Shown: positions 24,146-33,006, counted from the first letter of the stretch. The stretch is 47,999 nt of DNA from an uncultured Bacteroidales bacterium (GCA_937915765.1 CALGHE010000113.1:1-47999); one strand, 5' to 3'. Numbers and translations are program-made. The notes: generated from the sequence alone by a model not told the origin.

Positions 24146-26149
24146 TTACAGAGTTATCATTGCGATAAATTCATCCTCTGAAATTATCTTAATACCAAGT
24201 TTTTTGGCTTTATCTAACTTTGCCGGCCCCATATTTTCACCTGCAAGCACGTAGTTCGTTTTTGAGGAAATTGAGCCAACGCTTTTGCCTCCGTTCTGTT
24301 CTATCAGACTTTTCAGTTCTTCTCTTGAATGATTTGAGAAAGTCCCACTAATAACGAACGAAAGCCCTTCTAATTTATTGCTAGCGACAATATTGTTTTT
24401 TTCGCACTCGAATTGCAGACCAGCATCTTTCAGTCTGCAGACCAACTGCCTGTTGCTGTCTTTTCTGAAGTATGCTATTATACTGCTCGCTATAGTTTCT
24501 CCAATTTCATCAATGGCGGTAAGCTGTTCAAAAGACGCGGACTCAATTTCATCTATGCTATTCATCGCAGCTGCCAGTTTTTTCGCCACGGTCTCTCCGA
24601 CATAACGGATTCCTAAAGCGAAAAGCACTCTGGCGAACGGCACATTTTTAGAGTCGTTTATACTGTTAATCAGATTGCTGGCACTTTTTTCGCCCCACCT
24701 TTCCAAGTTTTGCAAATCTGTGATTTTCAGTTTGTACAAGTCTGAGATGTCCTTCAAAAGATTCAGACTAAACAATAACTCTATAGACTCGCTGCCTATG
24801 TTTATATTCATTGCCTTTCTTGACACGAAATGTTCTATTTTCCCTTTAATTTGAGGAGGACAGAATTCTTCGTTAGGACAATAATGAGCAGCTTCGCCTG
24901 GGATTCGTTCGAGGGGGGTGCCACATTCAGGACATTTCTCAATGAAATTCACAGGCTCGCCCAGCAATTCGTTCCGAAGCTCTCGATTGACATCCACAAT
25001 TTTAGGAATAATCTCGCCGCCTTTCTCCACATATACCATATCGCCGATATGCAAATCTAACCCTCTGATTATGTCTGCGTTATGTAACGACGCACGTTTT
25101 ACTACCGTGCCAGACAACTGTACAGGGTCAAGGTTTGCCACCGGAGTGACGGCTCCGGTTCTTCCAACCTGAAAAGATACCGAGTTTAGGCGAGTGCATT
25201 CGCGTTCCGCCTGAAATTTGTATGCAATAGCCCATCGCGGCGATTTTGCGGTGTAGCCTAATTTCTTTTGTTGCGACAAAGAATTGACTTTCAGCACAAT
25301 ACCGTCTGTTGCCACTGGCAAGTTTTTACGCTCAACGTCCCAATATTTAATGAAATCGAAAACTTCGTCAATTGATTTGCAGCATCGTGTGGCATCTGAT
25401 ATTTTGAATCCCCAAGACTTTGCCTGTTGCAAATTATTAATGTGTTTGTCGTCTGGCAAATTTTCACCTAACATATAGTAGAGGTAAGCGTCCAGAGAGC
25501 GCTTTGCAACTTCGTTGGAATTTTGAAGCTTTATTGTCCCTGAAGCAGCGTTGCGAGGGTTTGCGAACAGAGGCTCGCCCTGTTTGTATCGTTCAGAATT
25601 AAGGCGTTCAAACACCTCCCACGGCATAAGAATTTCGCCGCGAATTTCAAATTCGTCAGGGTAGTCACCTTGCAAAACCAACGGAACAGAACGTATAGTC
25701 TTTACATTTTCAGTAACATCATCACCTTTTTCACCATCTCCGCGCGTTACAGCTTGCACCAACTTTCCCTCTTTATAGGTGAGGGAGATGGACGTGCCGT
25801 CATATTTTAGTTCGCACACAATCTCAAAGTCTTCATTTAAAGCTTTGCGCGTACGTTCGTAAAAATCCAACACTTCACCTTCGGAGTAAGTATTTCCCAA
25901 CGAGAGCATCGGATATTTGTGAAAAACTTGCTTAAACTCATTTTTCAGGTCACTTCCAACCCTCTGAGTTGGAGAGTTAGGGTCGTTGAATTCAGGATAA
26001 CGCTCTTCCAGCTGTTGCAGCTCTTTCAGCTTTTGGTCAAATTCAAAATCTGATATGGTAGGCGACGACAGCACATAATAGTTGTAATTATGTTGATTAA
26101 GCTCTATTCTGAGACGCTCAATTTGTTCTTTTACTATTGCTTTATCCAT
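24146..26149 (-). CDS. ligA: NAD+-dependent DNA ligase
   Basis: This 667-residue bacterial LigA seals nicks during replication and repair using NAD+. The domain order is complete: the Ia domain with HNYNYYVLSSPTISD, the adenylation domain with nucleophile Lys115 (LKYDGTS) and later TDGIVLKV, the OB fold, a zinc finger (C406, C409, C424, C430), helix-hairpin-helix repeats (about 450-580) and a C-terminal BRCT domain (about 590-667) with the GxxSVGSISSKTNYVLAGE type of sequence. The length is normal. Confidence 0.97.
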   Translation of the reverse strand: MDKAIVKEQIERLRIELNQHNYNYYVLSSPTISDFEFDQKLKELQQLEERYPEFNDPNSPTQRVGSDLKNEFKQVFHKYPMLSLGNTYSEGEVLDFYERTRKALNEDFEIVCELKYDGTSISLTYKEGKLVQAVTRGDGEKGDDVTENVKTIRSVPLVLQGDYPDEFEIRGEILMPWEVFERLNSERYKQGEPLFANPRNAASGTIKLQNSNEVAKRSLDAYLYYMLGENLPDDKHINNLQQAKSWGFKISDATRCCKSIDEVFDFIKYWDVERKNLPVATDGIVLKVNSLSQQKKLGYTAKSPRWAIAYKFQAERECTRLNSVSFQVGRTGAVTPVANLDPVQLSGTVVKRASLHNADIIRGLDLHIGDMVYVEKGGEIIPKIVDVNRELRNELLGEPVNFIEKCPECGTPLERIPGEAAHYCPNEEFCPPQIKGKIEHFVSRKAMNINIGSESIELLFSLNLLKDISDLYKLKITDLQNLERWGEKSASNLINSINDSKNVPFARVLFALGIRYVGETVAKKLAAAMNSIDEIESASFEQLTAIDEIGETIASSIIAYFRKDSNRQLVCRLKDAGLQFECEKNNIVASNKLEGLSFVISGTFSNHSREELKSLIEQNGGKSVGSISSKTNYVLAGENMGPAKLDKAKKLGIKIISEDEFIAMITL

Positions 26150-26165
26150 AAATTCGCTTTTTTTG

Positions 26166-26173
26166 CAAAATTA
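26166..26173 (-). promoter_or_regulatory. possible -7 element of ligA
   Basis: The minus strand reads TAATTTTG, 17-24 bases before the ligA ATG. No clear TTTG -33 element is present. Confidence 0.4.
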
Positions 26174-26221
26174 ATATTTTTGGCGAAATTTTAGGAATTT
26201 AGCGTGCAAAAATCAACTAAT

Positions 26222-26755
26222 TTACAAACGGGGCGAAACATCGTATTCTTCGTAAGTTCCGTCTGTATAGTAAATAGTTATTTTTTTTACTGATCTGAGC
26301 TCTGACTTTGTCTCCATAGCAGCCGGATAGACAGCTTGTGTATTGGGCACTGCCGGCTGCTTTGTTTGCACACGCTGTTCCGCAGACTCTGTTTTCACAG
26401 GAGCAGCCGTCTGTTCGATTTTTATCGTTGGCTGAGTTGTTTTTTTCGGTAAGTCAGCCACATTATTGGAAAATAAGTCAGGCATTTGAAGTTGACTTGG
26501 CCCTTTTTGAGGGATAAAAGTCTCTGTTCTAGGAGTTTGAACATTATTTTTCAGCATGTCGCCATTTCCGAAAATAAACCAATTCATATCTATTTCAGGA
26601 AAATTTTCTAAAATAGACTTTAAAACACGAGTACTCGGCTCGTTTCTGCCAGAGAGTAGGTGATGGACTGCAGATGTTTGCACTCCAATTCGTTCGCCAA
26701 ACTCAGCCTTTGACAATTTGTAGTAATCCATTATAATCTGAATTCTATCTTTCAT
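26222..26755 (-). CDS. XRE-family helix-turn-helix regulator
   Basis: This 177-residue protein has an N-terminal XRE-type helix-turn-helix (about 2-60) with the LSKAEFGERIGVQTSAVHHL helices and a following NWFIFGNGDML segment. A long Pro/Thr/Gln/Ala-rich linker (about 70-150) leads to a short C-terminal strand motif KKITIYYTDGTYEEYDV. Such two-part regulators are common in Bacteroidales; ligand and targets are unknown. The ATG at 26755 was chosen because it begins the helix-turn-helix and because the upstream extension to 26854 is low-complexity hydrophobic sequence overlapping the palindromes at 26763-26790. Those palindromes suggest autoregulation. No phage genes are nearby. Confidence 0.82.
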   Translation of the reverse strand: MKDRIQIIMDYYKLSKAEFGERIGVQTSAVHHLLSGRNEPSTRVLKSILENFPEIDMNWFIFGNGDMLKNNVQTPRTETFIPQKGPSQLQMPDLFSNNVADLPKKTTQPTIKIEQTAAPVKTESAEQRVQTKQPAVPNTQAVYPAAMETKSELRSVKKITIYYTDGTYEEYDVSPRL

Positions 26756-27632
26756 AAGCACATACATTTGTAAAAACGAACAAATGTAAAAATAAATTAC
26801 ATGAGTATCAAGAAACAAGCGTAAAAAAAACAACAAACATCTGTAAAACAACAAATGTAAATATTCTTACAACTGTTATTTTACAGATGTAAAGAATCCA
26901 AATGAGCAATATTAATACTTGGGAAGATAATACTCTAATTAGTAACGAATAAATAGAAAAAACTAAAGTTAAACAGATATTTTAATATACATGTGATATT
27001 TATATATAAATCAGAGTATTACACTATAATATACAATAAATATAACGCAATATGCATCATTTATGCAAACATCTTGAATTTAATTAAAGTAAATGTTTAT
27101 AAAGAAAGGCTAAATAACTGATTATCAATGTTTATTCATAATAATACAATATAAAAACAAAGGCTTTTGAGCTGTATTTACAACTGTAAAGCTACTGTAA
27201 AACAGTTATTTACCTCACCCTTATCTTTATAAGCTTTTAAAACCTTAATACTAGATGTTACAGGGGTTTCCATATTATTCAATTCTGCGATTTTAAATTA
27301 ACAGCACATATTAGGTGTAATAACCTATTATCCATGCAAAATATATAAAGTAAAACAGGTTTCACGTATCCTTACAGGTTATTTTACGTTTGTAAAGCTT
27401 GATGTTTTACATATAATTATATTTTACATTTGTATTGAAACACAAGTAAATTGCCATTACAGCAAATTTTGATTGTTTACATACGTAAATTCATTTATAT
27501 TGACACATTTGTAAAATAGACGCGGATTATTCTTTTTTGTGTTTTACATTTGTGAAAACATAAGTAATATTATTTGATTTTTACGTAAATTGCTTTTATT
27601 TGTCAGATTTTAAAATTTCCGTATAAATAGCA
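26756..27632. repeat. gene-free array of TTTACA-NN-TGTAAA palindromes
   Basis: About 877 AT-rich bases without a credible gene hold at least 14 copies or half copies of TTTACANNTGTAAA. Full or nearly full copies are at 26880-26893 (GA centre), 27177-27190 (AC), 27383-27396, 27423-27436, 27476-27489 and 27543-27556. Partial copies are at 26763-26774, 26780-26790, 26837-26848, 26851-26862, 26867-26878, 27194-27206, 27504-27515 and 27580-27589. They form three clusters, near 26760-26895, 27177-27206 and 27383-27590. The first cluster abuts the HTH gene start. The layout fits a multi-site operator or iteron region. Confidence 0.75.
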
Positions 27633-27665
27633 AACTGCCTCAGAATATTGAAATCTGAGGCAGTT
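27632..27665 (-). terminator. terminator of the pyrBI-flavin reductase run
   Basis: A 12-bp perfect stem (27633-27644 with 27654-27665) and 9-nt loop lie about 30 bases past the flavin reductase stop. On the minus strand it is followed by TTTGCTATTT, a modest T tract. Confidence 0.75.
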
Positions 27666-27692
27666 AAAAAAACAGCGAAAATTATCGTGATT

Positions 27693-28289
27693 CTATATCT
27701 TTTTCTTGCAATTCTTCTTTTTTACCTTTTTCTTTTGAACAGACCAACCAAATTTACCAATCTGTTCTCCTAGTTTATAATAGCCTCCGTGGTTGTACGC
27801 AATAAGTTTAGCATCAGACAACCTAAAAGCACCAGTCTCCTGATCCATAAAACGTTCATCGGCAAGCACATTTACAACCTCGGCAATGAACATATCGTGT
27901 GACCCCAGTTTTATAATATCCTTCACTTTGCACTCTATAGACAATGGAGCTTCTTCTATATATACAGAATCTATCACGTCAGTTTTGACAGGCGTCAGGT
28001 TCATTTCTTTAAATTTGCAGAAATCTTTGCCAGACCTGACACCGCACCAGTCGGTTGCTTTCGCAAGCTCTTCGTTAGTCAAGTTTATAACAAATTCTCT
28101 GTTTTTCTCCAATATATGATAACTATGCCTTTCTGGTCTTACAGAAATGTAACACATTGGCGGATTGGTACATATAGTACCGACCCAGCTTACAGTAATG
28201 ATGTTATACTCGTCCTCTAAGCGTCCGCAGCTAACCATAGCGGCAGGCACAGGATATATCATTGTTCCCGGCTTGAAAGTCTGTTTCAT
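27693..28289 (-). CDS. flavin reductase family protein
   Basis: This 198-residue FMN-binding split-barrel protein of the flavin reductase-like family shows the family segments YPVPAAMVSCG, NIITVSWVGTICTNPPM, ISVRPERHSYHIL and EFVINLT. These proteins bind FMN and often reduce it with NAD(P)H, but many have other roles. The C-terminus ends in a lysine-rich tail. The ATG at 28289 was chosen because it starts the conserved MKQTFKPGT; the longer frame to 28325 adds a hydrophobic stretch of no known kind. It sits 56 bases after pyrI and may be read from the pyrB promoter. Confidence 0.85.
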   Translation of the reverse strand: MKQTFKPGTMIYPVPAAMVSCGRLEDEYNIITVSWVGTICTNPPMCYISVRPERHSYHILEKNREFVINLTNEELAKATDWCGVRSGKDFCKFKEMNLTPVKTDVIDSVYIEEAPLSIECKVKDIIKLGSHDMFIAEVVNVLADERFMDQETGAFRLSDAKLIAYNHGGYYKLGEQIGKFGWSVQKKKVKKKNCKKKI

Positions 28290-28345
28290 TCTGAACAAAA
28301 AAATAGCCATAAACCGTAAAATCACTGCGATTATGGCTAGTAAAT

Positions 28346-28798
28346 TTATTTAAGAACTAGTTCTTCGCTATTTATTATACGTTCGCAATAGTGACATTTA
28401 AAGAGTCCAGACTCTTTATTCACAGTTTTGAACTTGGTCTGCATCGGCTCATTATTGGTGATGCACTTAGGGTTCATGCACTTTACAGTGTCTATTATTT
28501 CGTCCGGCAGCACTAAAGTTTTTTTCTCAACCAGCACATAATCCTTTATTATATTAATCTTGGCGTTAGGCGCAAGAAGGGCTATTTTATTTACCTCCTC
28601 TTGCTCAAAATAACGGTCAGCCACCTTTATAATAGCCTTTCTTCCTAGTTTTTGACTTTCAAGATTATAACCGAAAGTAACCTGATTAGGCACATTTTCG
28701 AGTTTAAGAATAGAGATAACCTTGAACAATATCTCAGACGGAATATGGTCTATGACCGTTCCGTTTTTCAGAGCCGCTACTTTTAATTCCTTTTCCAT
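28346..28798 (-). CDS. pyrI: aspartate carbamoyltransferase regulatory subunit
   Basis: This 150-residue regulatory chain has an N-terminal allosteric domain (about 1-98) that binds CTP or ATP, with VAALKNGTVIDHIP, and a C-terminal zinc domain with the four cysteines C107, C112, C135 and C138 that dock the chain to PyrB. Its presence implies an E. coli-like dodecamer with nucleotide feedback control of pyrimidine synthesis. It starts 20 bases after the pyrB stop. Confidence 0.96.
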   Translation of the reverse strand: MEKELKVAALKNGTVIDHIPSEILFKVISILKLENVPNQVTFGYNLESQKLGRKAIIKVADRYFEQEEVNKIALLAPNAKINIIKDYVLVEKKTLVLPDEIIDTVKCMNPKCITNNEPMQTKFKTVNKESGLFKCHYCERIINSEELVLK

Positions 28799-28818
28799 GT
28801 TACGTAAAATTAAGTAAA

Positions 28819-29742
28819 TTAAACCAAACCTAGCAAGTCACAAATAACGGCCTGCCTTGCAAAAACACCATTTTTAGCCTGAGTAAAGTAGTACGCCTTA
28901 GGATTGTCGTCAACATCAGCGTCTATCTCTGTAACTCGCGGCAGCGGATGCAAGATTCTGAGGTTTGCTTTCGTATTTTCCAAAAGCTTGTTTTTCAAAG
29001 TGTAAACGTTCTTCACCTTTTCGTACTCAAACAAATCGGTAAAGCGTTCCTTTTGCACGCGCGTCATGTAAAGAATATCAGTGTCTGATATTGCGTCTTC
29101 GTTGAGTTCATTAAGTTCGTTGAACTTTATTCCTTTAGACTTGCAGAACATTTTATACTCGTCCGGCATCTTTAACTCGTTGGGAGCTATAAAGTTGAAC
29201 GTAGGATTAAAGTGAGACATCGCCATCAGGAGCGAGTGCACGGTTCTTCCGTATTTAAGGTCGCCGACCATTGTGATTGAGAGGTTCTCAAGAGTGCCCT
29301 GCGTTTTTTTGATGGAGTAGAGGTCCAGCATTGTCTGGGTAGGGTGCTGGTTAGCTCCGTCGCCCGCGTTTATTATCGGCACACTAGACACTTCAGAAGC
29401 ATACCTGGCAGCCCCTTCTATAGGATGCCTCATAACGATAAGGTCTGCATAATTGCTTACCATTATGATCGTGTCCTTTAATGTTTCACCCTTTGAACTG
29501 CTCGACGTTGCGGCGTCGCTGAAACCAATTACACGACCGCCCAGCCTGTTTACCGCAGTTTCAAAACTAAGGCGAGTGCGAGTTGAAGGCTCGAAAAAGA
29601 GAGTTGCGATCACTTTTCCGTCCAAAATTTTCTGATTAGGATTAGCTTCGAAAGACGCCGCCTTGTCTAAGATAGACAAAATTTTTTCTTTCGAGTAATC
29701 TGTAATCGAAACTAAACTTTTGTTAGTCATAATATCTTTCAT
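28819..29742 (-). CDS. pyrB: aspartate carbamoyltransferase catalytic subunit
   Basis: This 307-residue enzyme makes carbamoyl-aspartate from carbamoyl phosphate and aspartate, the committed step of UMP synthesis. Seen are the carbamoyl phosphate loop EPSTRTRLSFE (51-61), the GGRVIGF and SSSSKGET segments (the 80s loop), HPTQTMLDL, and HPLPRVTEI near the C-terminus. The ATG at 29730 is an alternative start that removes only four residues. The leader between its promoter and this start contains a terminator-like hairpin. Confidence 0.96.
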   Translation of the reverse strand: MKDIMTNKSLVSITDYSKEKILSILDKAASFEANPNQKILDGKVIATLFFEPSTRTRLSFETAVNRLGGRVIGFSDAATSSSSKGETLKDTIIMVSNYADLIVMRHPIEGAARYASEVSSVPIINAGDGANQHPTQTMLDLYSIKKTQGTLENLSITMVGDLKYGRTVHSLLMAMSHFNPTFNFIAPNELKMPDEYKMFCKSKGIKFNELNELNEDAISDTDILYMTRVQKERFTDLFEYEKVKNVYTLKNKLLENTKANLRILHPLPRVTEIDADVDDNPKAYYFTQAKNGVFARQAVICDLLGLV

Positions 29743-29747
29743 ACATT

Positions 29748-29785
29748 AAAAAAAGAGCAATGCGGGCAAAAAGCTCACACTGCTC
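29748..29785 (-). promoter_or_regulatory. attenuator-like hairpin in the pyrB leader
   Basis: The pyrB leader folds as GAGCAGTG (29785-29778) with CATTGCTC (29762-29755), 8 pairs with one wobble, directly followed by seven T residues (29754-29748), only 5 bases before the pyrB ATG at 29742. This is the form of an intrinsic terminator but it is placed after the pyrB promoter and before the gene. A U-rich stretch precedes it, along with a possible short leader frame of 13 codons (29834-29793) that would be nearly leaderless. Confidence 0.65.
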
Positions 29786-29839
29786 AGTATAATCATATTA
29801 AAGTAAATTCAACCATATCATAAAAATGATTCATCTCCG

Positions 29840-29872
29840 CAAAGATAAAACAAATATGAATTTATAAGCAAA
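29840..29872 (-). promoter_or_regulatory. pyrBI promoter
   Basis: On the minus strand TTTG (29869-29872), a 21-base spacer and TATCTTTG (29840-29847) match the Bacteroidetes consensus. Transcription would start near 29836, giving a leader of about 95 bases that contains the attenuator-like hairpin. Confidence 0.72.
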
Positions 29873-30243
29873 AAAAGAGTAAAATATTTTTTGCAAATTT
29901 AAAGACCTATGCCGGATTTTTCACATAATAATTTGAGAAAGAAATATTTAAGGCAATTCCTATAAATTATTCTTGCAATAAAATCAGTTTCGTAATAATT
30001 ACTTTAAGACATTTTGTCTATCTTGCTCATATTTGCTCTGTTATGATTTTGCATCACTACGTTATTAGTGTAACTTGCCATTTCAAAATCATCTAGGCTA
30101 TTTTTTTGAAGTAGCCTAAACGCATGACGATTGCTTTACCTAAACTTTACTTTTAAAATAATATTTAAAAAAAAATGACAAACTTCGTGAAATACATATT
30201 TTTTTTACTTATTTTGCAACTTAAAATAAAAACGAATAGGCTT
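29873..30243. other. gene-free divergent region
   Basis: AT-rich sequence between the pyrB promoter and the next rightward gene. A small hairpin is present (TAGGCTA at 30094-30100 with TAGCCTA at 30112-30118). A short TATTTTG near 30215 might be a -7 element. The open frame from 30175 is probably only an upstream extension of the next gene. Nothing else is recognised. Confidence 0.45.
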
Positions 30244-31278
30244 ATGAATAGAATATACATATTGATTACGGTGTGCCTTCTCTTCTTGTCGTGCGGTTCG
30301 GCTCAGTCTGACAACAAAAAGGAGATTAAAGCATCAGACATCATAAAACTGTTAGGCAAAGGCAAAGACATTCAGCTGTCCGAGATGATTGTGGTTGGAG
30401 ATTTGGATTTCACGACCGTGCATGACGGTTTTATGTCGTCGCTCACAACCATACAGACACCTGTTACGCAAAATATATTTTTTATAGATTGTGTTTTTAT
30501 GGGAAATGTCACGACTTGCGGCTCATATCTGAAACTCAGCAAGAATGTGTGGTTTGAGAAAAATGTGTCGTTTGTAGCTTGTGACTTTAGAAAGGAGTTG
30601 AATTTTTCAAATTCGACAATAATGGGGCAGGTCAGCTTTGCTAGGTCTGTTTTCCGTGAAAACGCAAAACTTGAAAACATGACTGTTCATGGGAAGCTGA
30701 ACTCGTTTTGGGAGATGGAAGCAGAAAAAACTTTTAGTATGGCTCAGTCAGATTTCAGAGGCGATGTTAATTTTATGGACTCCAAATTTAACGGAGATGC
30801 CTCATTTCAGTATCTTAGAGCGTTCTCGCTTCAGTTCAATAACGTGAAATGCTCAGACAGGCTGGATTTGGCTAACATGACAATTTCGGATAACGCGTTT
30901 TTTAACTATTTGAAATGTCAAAAATATGCAACTTTTTCTTTTTCCAAAATTTATGGAAATGCAGACTTTATGCAAGGAAATTATGATGGTGTTGCGGACT
31001 ATACAGGCCTGACCGTGTTAGGCAAAGCAAGATTCAATGACTCGCAGTACAAAGACTCGGTGGCTTTTGTTGACACGATGTTCATTAAACCGTCAGAACA
31101 AAACAGGGTCAAGACAAAAGAACAGTTTCATGCAGAGGCTGAAGCCTTGAAAAATGCTGCAGAAAATTTGGCCGGAAGTAAAAAAGAAGAGGGTGGTGAA
31201 GTGCCGGTGAAAACTAATGCGGAAGGAGTCAAAGAGAGTGTTAATAATCAAAATGTTGAAAATAAATCTAATAACTAG
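30244..31278 (+). CDS. lipoprotein with pentapeptide-like repeats
   Basis: This protein of about 344 residues has a lipoprotein signal (lipobox LSCG after MNRIYILITVCLLF). The middle (about 90-280) shows a loose recurring pattern of five-residue steps with alternating Phe/Leu and small residues (for example ANMTISDNAFFNYLKC and FSKIYGNADFMQ), resembling pentapeptide-repeat or right-handed beta-helix proteins. The C-terminal 60 residues are charged and low complexity. The ATG at 30244 was preferred to 30175 because it begins the signal peptide. It lies 6 bases before the papain-like peptidase gene, suggesting a joint role at the cell surface. Confidence 0.7.
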   Translation: MNRIYILITVCLLFLSCGSAQSDNKKEIKASDIIKLLGKGKDIQLSEMIVVGDLDFTTVHDGFMSSLTTIQTPVTQNIFFIDCVFMGNVTTCGSYLKLSKNVWFEKNVSFVACDFRKELNFSNSTIMGQVSFARSVFRENAKLENMTVHGKLNSFWEMEAEKTFSMAQSDFRGDVNFMDSKFNGDASFQYLRAFSLQFNNVKCSDRLDLANMTISDNAFFNYLKCQKYATFSFSKIYGNADFMQGNYDGVADYTGLTVLGKARFNDSQYKDSVAFVDTMFIKPSEQNRVKTKEQFHAEAEALKNAAENLAGSKKEEGGEVPVKTNAEGVKESVNNQNVENKSNN

Positions 31279-31284
31279 TAAATT

Positions 31285-32910
31285 ATGATTAAATATTTTA
31301 GAAAAAAGATAGCTATCGCTCTAATTGCGTGTTTGCCGTTTTCTGTGTCGTCGTGTGATGAGGACACGATAAACAGGGTGAATGAAATTGCAGAGTATAT
31401 AATGGAGTTGTTAGGAATGCTTGGCTGGGACTTTGAAAATGAAAACACGGATATTCCAGACGACGGAGGCTCGGTGTTCGACGATGACGAAATTTTGGCA
31501 AATTCCAAGTCTTGGGAGTCTTATTTCCCGCCAATCGGAAATCAGGGCGAATACGGAACTTGTGTGACCTGGGCTACCGGGTATGCGCTGAAAACTGCAT
31601 TGAACAAAATAGACAACAATTCATTGAACGTTAATTCGGCTTCGAATCAGACAAGCCCGATTGACTTGTGGCATTTGATGGGTTCTGATGAAAAGAGTAC
31701 TAAGTGTAACGGTTCTAACTTCGACCCGGCGTTTAAGGCTATGGAGAGAAGCGGTGTGGCTAGTATGGCTGAAAAACCGTTCACAAACATGAAGATGACT
31801 TGCGACGGCGTCAGCGGTATTGGTGACAGTGGCAATAAACTAGGCAGTTACCGTATAATTGCATACACAAAGGAGTTGAGCGGTTCTGGCAGTTATGGTA
31901 TGACTGTGGCTAATTTCAAAGGTTATCTGGACAATGTGGGACCTATCGCTATCGGAGCGCGTCTTGGCGACAACTTCATGAATTGTAATAGCAGCAGTGT
32001 CTTAAATTCTGACACCTACAACTACTCGGGCATGCATGCTTACCACGCTATGGTGCTTGTTGGTTACAGTGATGACAAGCAAGCGTTCCGTGTTCGTAAT
32101 TCATGGGGATCGGACTGGGGCGATAACGGCTCTATTTGGATTGGTTATAACTTTTTTGTAAATAGTTTCTGTTTCGGAGCTTGGGTTGCAAGCAATGACG
32201 CGACTGCTTCAGCTGAAACAACTCGTTCGTCTTCGGCTAACGATGTTAAGATGGAAGTGCTTAAGGACTATAAAAAGGCTGACGGAAAAAGAGTTGTGGA
32301 ATACAATATCTTGAACAACGGCTCTTCTACAATATCGTCTAATAAAGAGTGGAGCGCAGTTTACCTATTGTTCCGCAAAAACAGATTGAGTGAAAAGTAT
32401 TTGTTGTTCCACGATTACTATGGTACAGATTGCAAGAAGGGAGCTATGGCAGACTATACTAACGGACTGTCTTTCAACGGAGAAGCTAACGCTGTGACTA
32501 ATATAGATATCGCCGCAGGCAGTTCTTCTGCAGAAGCGTTAAACGGGAACAAGCTCGTGTTCGAATATAGTTTGCCTTTAGATAAGAACGGAAACAAACT
32601 TAACGGAGAGTTTTATATGGTGCTTATAGCTGATGCTTTTGGAAATTTGGAAGAGTCTGACGAAGAAAATAATTTTTGCTTCTTGACTGGCGCTAATGGT
32701 GCAGCTTTGAAAATTGTTGACGGAGAAATTCAGAATATGCCGTCCAGTTTTACCGAAATACGCTCTTTGAATAGTGAAAAAGATTTGAATAATTACTCTG
32801 GAGTCGAAATCCAAAACGTTTTGCAGAAACATCTAAACAAAGGTTTGTTGCAGAAACTAGTTTCTCAGTCTGGTCTAAGAAACGGATATGTGGCAAAGAG
32901 TGTTAAGTAA
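31285..32910 (+). CDS. papain-like (C1A) cysteine peptidase lipoprotein
   Basis: This 541-residue exported protein has a lipobox at Cys24 (VSSC). After an acidic linker comes a C1A peptidase domain (about 76-310) with oxyanion Gln87 (PPIGNQGEYGTC), catalytic Cys93, His254 (HAYHAMVLVGY) and Asn272 (RNSWGSDWG). The C-terminal part (about 320-490) looks like a beta-sandwich with SLPLDKNGN and a Glu/Asp-rich DEENNF loop, as in CARDB-type modules. It probably cleaves proteins or peptides at the outer membrane surface. It is paired with the preceding pentapeptide-like lipoprotein and followed by a strong terminator. Confidence 0.88.
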   Translation: MIKYFRKKIAIALIACLPFSVSSCDEDTINRVNEIAEYIMELLGMLGWDFENENTDIPDDGGSVFDDDEILANSKSWESYFPPIGNQGEYGTCVTWATGYALKTALNKIDNNSLNVNSASNQTSPIDLWHLMGSDEKSTKCNGSNFDPAFKAMERSGVASMAEKPFTNMKMTCDGVSGIGDSGNKLGSYRIIAYTKELSGSGSYGMTVANFKGYLDNVGPIAIGARLGDNFMNCNSSSVLNSDTYNYSGMHAYHAMVLVGYSDDKQAFRVRNSWGSDWGDNGSIWIGYNFFVNSFCFGAWVASNDATASAETTRSSSANDVKMEVLKDYKKADGKRVVEYNILNNGSSTISSNKEWSAVYLLFRKNRLSEKYLLFHDYYGTDCKKGAMADYTNGLSFNGEANAVTNIDIAAGSSSAEALNGNKLVFEYSLPLDKNGNKLNGEFYMVLIADAFGNLEESDEENNFCFLTGANGAALKIVDGEIQNMPSSFTEIRSLNSEKDLNNYSGVEIQNVLQKHLNKGLLQKLVSQSGLRNGYVAKSVK

Positions 32911-32932
32911 CAAAGTGTGAGACAGATATAGG

Positions 32933-32967
32933 GTTCAAGGTGTGATTATTTCACATCTTGAACTTTT
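32933..32967 (+). terminator. terminator after the C1A peptidase gene
   Basis: A 13-bp stem with one G-U pair (32933-32945 with 32951-32963), a 5-nt loop TTATT and four T residues lie 22 bases past the stop. Confidence 0.88.
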
Positions 32968-33006
32968 GTGTTACAAATATGTCATGTTGTAAATTGCTGA
33001 GATTTA

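Noticed and set aside
26222..26755. HTH protein as a prophage repressor
   Set aside because: No integrase, capsid, tail or other phage gene is nearby; ligA lies on one side and pyrBI on the other.
30094..30118. Hairpin TAGGCTA/TAGCCTA as a terminator or riboswitch
   Set aside because: No T run follows and it is not close to a gene end; kept only as a note in the gap.
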